A stretch of 10,529 nt of DNA from an uncultured Pseudomonadota bacterium (GTDB taxonomy: Bacteria > Pseudomonadota > Gammaproteobacteria > Burkholderiales > Usitatibacteraceae): positions 1 through 10,529 of the forward strand of contig CALEJW010000171.1 in the NCBI GenBank assembly GCA_937898635.1. Direction: 5' to 3'. The first letter of the stretch is position 1, and every line of letters starts with the position of its first letter. The position numbers and the translations under genes are program-made. This document shows positions 7,987-10,529 of the stretch, piece after piece. Below the pieces are notes generated by a model, which searched no databases, was not told the origin of the DNA, and was given only the letters and a program-made list of their open reading frames with translations.

Positions 7987-8016
7987 GTTCGGGGGTGTTC
8001 GGGCCGTTTGCGGGCC
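7987..8016. promoter_or_regulatory. Tandem direct repeats, candidate response-regulator binding site
   Basis: GTTCGGG occurs exactly at 7987-7993 and again at 7997-8003, start to start 10 bp. A third, looser copy follows (TTCGGGCC at 7998-8005 against TTGCGGGCC at 8008-8016). OmpR-family regulators typically bind direct repeats spaced about one helical turn, so this is a natural candidate for the adjacent regulator. The repeats lie between the regulator start codon and the -10-like boxes: downstream of the minus-strand start region and upstream of the plus-strand one. GC-rich sequence makes chance repeats easy, so confidence is modest. Confidence 0.35.
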
Positions 8017-8022
8017 ATTTTA
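8017..8022 (-). promoter_or_regulatory. Possible -10 box for the regulator-hyf operon
   Basis: The minus strand reads TAAAAT here (one mismatch to TATAAT), in an unusually AT-rich spot. It would place transcription start near 8010, about 30 nt before the GTG at 7978. No convincing -35 was found at 16-18 bp; TTGGCG (8051-8046) is 23 bp away, too far. Confidence 0.3.
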
Positions 8023-8035
8023 CGCCCGGAGCCCG

Positions 8036-8041
8036 TAGAAT
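8036..8041 (+). promoter_or_regulatory. Possible -10 box for the hybrid kinase gene
   Basis: TAGAAT differs from TATAAT by one base and would start transcription near 8048, just before the kinase ribosome site. No -35 match exists at normal spacing; the direct repeats occupy the region just upstream, as an activator site might. Confidence 0.3.
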
Positions 8042-8050
8042 CGCTCGCCA

Positions 8051-8056
8051 AAGGGA
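8051..8056 (+). promoter_or_regulatory. Ribosome binding site of the hybrid kinase
   Basis: AAGGGA lies eight bases before the GTG at 8065. It is the best Shine-Dalgarno-like element in this gap and is the reason for choosing a GTG start for the kinase. Confidence 0.55.
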
Positions 8057-8064
8057 CATATTCC

Positions 8065-10529
8065 GTGGCCACCGACTCCGAAGGACCTCCCGCCGGCGAA
8101 CCCCGCCCCGACGCGGGCCGGCGCGACGCCGCCTTCCTCGCCCTCTTCCTGGTCGCCTATTACGCGCTCGCGGTCTTCGGCGCGGCCCTGCCCGCGCAGG
8201 AGCGCCCCCCGCTCTTCATCTGGCCCGCCGAGGGCCTCGCCCTCGGCGCGCTCCTCGTCTCGCCCTACGGCCGGTGGGTGACGATCGCCGGGCTCGCGTT
8301 CGCGGCGAGCCTCGCCGTGGGCCTGCAGGCGAGCTGGGGCGTGGAGGCCGCCCTGTACGCGGCGCTGCTCAACGCGGTGAAGCCCGTCGTCGTCGCGGCG
8401 GGCCTTCTGCGGCTGTCCGGGGGGCGCGTGGGCCTGGGCACCCTCGCGGGGCTCACCGCCTTCCTCGTGAACCTCGTGCCCCTCACCGGCGCGGTTTCCC
8501 TCGCCGACGCGGCCCTCGCCTGGGCGCACTACGGGGTGGAGTTCCGCCCCACCTGGACGGCGGGATTCGTCTCCGCCTTCATCGGCGCGATCCTCCTCGC
8601 CCCCCTGGTGGTCGCGTGGAGCCGGGGCGGCTGGGAGGAGGCGCTCGCGCCCCTGCGCGGGCGCATCGCGGAAGCCCTCGTGCTCTACGCCGGCCTCGTG
8701 ACGGCCACGCACGCGATCTTCCGCACCGTGCCCGCGGCCGCGGATTACATCTCGCCGCTCGCCTACCTCTGCTCGCCCTTCCTCATCTGGGCGGCGCTGC
8801 GCTTCGGGCTGCGCGCGGCCACGCTCGGCCTCGCGGCCCTGGGGCTCATCAGCTACTGGCACACGGCGCACGGGCTGGGCCCCTTCGCGATCCTCGGCAC
8901 CCGGGACCTGACGGCGCTCCTCTACCTGCAGGGCTTCCTCGCCACCGCCGTGGTGACCACGCTCTTCGCCGCGGCGCTGCTCGCCGAGCGCGAGGGCGCC
9001 GCGCAGGCGACGGAGGCCTGGCGGCGGCGCTACGAGGCGGCGATCCGCGCCAGCGGAAACCTCCTCTACGAGCTCGACCCGGCCTCCCGGCACATCCTCT
9101 GGGACGGCGACACCCGCGCGGTCCTGGGCGTGCCGGCCGCGGAAATCACGACGGTGAAGCAGTGGGTCGCGCGCGTGCACCCCGAGGACCGCGAGCGCAT
9201 CCGCGGGCTGCGGGAAAAGCTCCTCTCGGGCGCGATCTCCCACGTGGCCATCGAGTACCGCGTGAGGCACGGCGCGGGGGAGTGGATCACCGTCGGCGCG
9301 AACGGCTACGCCATCGACGACCCCGCGCCCGGCGGGGGCGGGCGCCGGCGCATCATCGGCTTCGTGAGCGACGTCTCCGACCGCGTGCGCGCCGAGGCCG
9401 AGCGCCAGGCGCTCGCCGCGCAGCTGCGCCAGGCGGAGAAGATGGAGGCGGTGGGCCGTCTCGCGGGCGGCATCGCCCACGACTTCAACAACATCCTCGG
9501 CGCGATCCTCGGCTACGGCGAGCTCGCCCAGGCGCGCGCCGAGGCCGACGCGACGATGAAGCGCTACGTGGACACGATCGTGAACGCGGGCAACCGCGCC
9601 AAGGCGCTCGTCGCGCAGATCCTCGCCTACAGCCGCGCCGAGAGCGCGGTGGCCGAGCCCGTGGTGCTCGGGCCGGTCGCCACGGAGGTGCGCGACCTCC
9701 TGCGCGGCTCCTCGCCCGCCGGGGTGGAGGTGCGCCTCGCGACGCCCGCCGAGGAGGTGATCGTGATGGGCGACCCCACGCGCCTGCACCAGCTCCTCAT
9801 GAACCTCGCCTCGAACGCGATGCAGGCGATGCCCGGGGGAGGAGTGCTCGAGATCGGGCTCTCGCGGCGCACGCTCGCCGCGCCGGTGCGCACGCGCCTC
9901 GCGGAAGTCGCCGCGGGCGAATGGGCCGTGCTCGAGGTGAAGGACAGCGGCTCGGGCATCCCGCCGGAGGTGATGGATCGCATCTTCGAGCCCTTCTTCA
10001 CCACCAAGCCCGCGGGGCGCGGCACGGGCCTGGGGCTCGCGCTCGTGCACACCATCGTCGGGGAGCACGGCGGGGCGATCGACGTCTCGAGCGAGGTGGG
10101 GCGCGGCACCACCTTCACCATCTGGCTGCCGAGGGTGGACGCCACCGGCCTCGCGGCCGAGGCCCTTCGTCCCGCGGCGCCGGGAAGGGGCCAGGTGGTG
10201 CTCGCCGTGGACGACGAGCCCGAGGTGCTCGCCGCGCTCGAGGAGATGCTCGCCACCCTCGGCTACGAGCCCGTGGGCTACACCGACAGCCGGGCGGCGC
10301 TGGAGGCCTTCCGCGCCGAGCCGCGCCGCTTCGAGGCGGTGATCAGCGACGAGGTGATGCCGGGGCTCACGGGCACGCAGCTCGCGATGGAGCTGCGCCG
10401 GGTGAACCCGGAGGTGCCGATCGTGATCGCGACGGGCTTCGGCGGCGCGGGCTTCGAGACGCGCGCGCTCTCGGCGGGGGTGAAGCGGGTGCTGCGCAAG
10501 CCCTACCGCATGCAGCAGATCGGCGAGGC
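8065..10529 (+). CDS. Hybrid sensor histidine kinase (MASE1-PAS-HisKA-HATPase-REC), 3' end outside window
   Basis: At least 821 residues are encoded from a GTG start, open to the window edge. Residues about 20-305 are a multi-helix membrane sensor resembling MASE1, with the marker IWPAEGLALGALL (52-64). A PAS domain (about 320-445) is followed by a short linker and the phospho-acceptor H472 in GGIAHDFNNIL, the HPK4/NtrB-like H-box style. The ATPase domain shows N584 (LASNAMQAM), DSGSGI (627-632), EPFFTTK (641-647) and GRGTGLGL (651-658). A C-terminal receiver domain follows from about 711, with D716/D717, phosphorylation site D762 (ISDEVMPGLTG), T790 and K812; it is nearly complete when the window ends. 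The ligand sensed by MASE1/PAS cannot be read. The gene is divergent from the OmpR-type regulator and is its likely partner, but no HPt domain is seen. It has no ATG near its start, so ATG-only gene finding would miss or shorten it. Confidence 0.93.
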   Translation, partial: MATDSEGPPAGEPRPDAGRRDAAFLALFLVAYYALAVFGAALPAQERPPLFIWPAEGLALGALLVSPYGRWVTIAGLAFAASLAVGLQASWGVEAALYAALLNAVKPVVVAAGLLRLSGGRVGLGTLAGLTAFLVNLVPLTGAVSLADAALAWAHYGVEFRPTWTAGFVSAFIGAILLAPLVVAWSRGGWEEALAPLRGRIAEALVLYAGLVTATHAIFRTVPAAADYISPLAYLCSPFLIWAALRFGLRAATLGLAALGLISYWHTAHGLGPFAILGTRDLTALLYLQGFLATAVVTTLFAAALLAEREGAAQATEAWRRRYEAAIRASGNLLYELDPASRHILWDGDTRAVLGVPAAEITTVKQWVARVHPEDRERIRGLREKLLSGAISHVAIEYRVRHGAGEWITVGANGYAIDDPAPGGGGRRRIIGFVSDVSDRVRAEAERQALAAQLRQAEKMEAVGRLAGGIAHDFNNILGAILGYGELAQARAEADATMKRYVDTIVNAGNRAKALVAQILAYSRAESAVAEPVVLGPVATEVRDLLRGSSPAGVEVRLATPAEEVIVMGDPTRLHQLLMNLASNAMQAMPGGGVLEIGLSRRTLAAPVRTRLAEVAAGEWAVLEVKDSGSGIPPEVMDRIFEPFFTTKPAGRGTGLGLALVHTIVGEHGGAIDVSSEVGRGTTFTIWLPRVDATGLAAEALRPAAPGRGQVVLAVDDEPEVLAALEEMLATLGYEPVGYTDSRAALEAFRAEPRRFEAVISDEVMPGLTGTQLAMELRRVNPEVPIVIATGFGGAGFETRALSAGVKRVLRKPYRMQQIGE

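Larger units (their letters stand above)
7979..8064. promoter_or_regulatory. 86-bp divergent intergenic region between regulator and kinase genes
   Basis: This is the only real intergenic space with room for promoters, and it should drive both the minus-strand regulator-hyf unit and the plus-strand kinase. It is locally more AT-rich around 8015-8045 than the flanking genes. It holds direct repeats (7987-8016), two back-to-back -10-like boxes and the kinase ribosome site, listed separately. No good -35 hexamer at normal spacing was found for either direction, which would fit promoters needing an activator or alternative sigma factor, though short motifs read by eye are weak evidence. Confidence 0.6.

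Noticed and set aside
8020..10068. Minus-strand open frame (about 682 codons) opposite the kinase
   Set aside because: Antisense to the MASE1-PAS-HisKA protein, Arg/Gly/His-rich and without domains. The plus-strand GTG-started frame carries all kinase motifs through the whole region.

Overview
The window is compact, strongly GC-rich bacterial DNA with almost no intergenic space and Ala/Arg/Gly-rich proteins. The protein families suggest a proteobacterium. A betaproteobacterium is my best guess, from general gene style only, and is not demonstrated.

Layout. Bases 46-7978 on the minus strand form one tight unit of seven genes. Read 5' to 3' they are: an OmpR-family response regulator (7978-7265), then HyfB-like (7233-5215), HyfC-like (5218-4271), HyfE-like (4265-3606), HyfF-like (3573-2122), HyfG-like (2116-560) and HyfI-like (558-46) subunits of a hydrogenase-4/complex-I-related membrane complex. 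Gene junctions are an ATGA overlap or gaps of 1, 5, 5, 31 and 32 nt. A long near-perfect inverted repeat (about 2-50) starts at the last stop codon and may end the transcript. On the plus strand, divergent from the regulator across an 86-bp gap (7979-8064), lies a large MASE1-PAS-HisKA-HATPase-REC hybrid histidine kinase (from 8065), cut by the window end.

How the genes work together. HyfB and HyfF are proton-antiporter-like membrane subunits (NuoL/M/N family). HyfC is the NuoH-like membrane anchor and HyfE is a NuoK-containing membrane subunit. HyfG (NuoC+NuoD fused) and HyfI (NuoB-like, one [4Fe-4S] cluster) form the peripheral arm. The order matches E. coli hyfABCDEFGHIJ with A, D, H and J absent. 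The large subunit has lost all four cysteines that hold the [NiFe] centre: the N-terminal CxxC reads SGDS, the C-terminal CxxC reads LSYSG, and the whole protein has one Cys elsewhere. It therefore should not be a hydrogenase. It looks like a member of the nickel-free 'energy-converting hydrogenase-related' (Ehr) complexes, whose substrate is not established. No ferredoxin-like subunit (HyfA/HyfH) or Hyp maturation gene is present here, so the electron donor and acceptor are unknown. The two-component pair probably controls the complex; short 10-bp-spaced direct repeats in the divergent gap are a candidate regulator site.

Limits. Motif alignments were made by eye, and promoter elements are weak and tentative. 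Genes outside the window could supply missing subunits.
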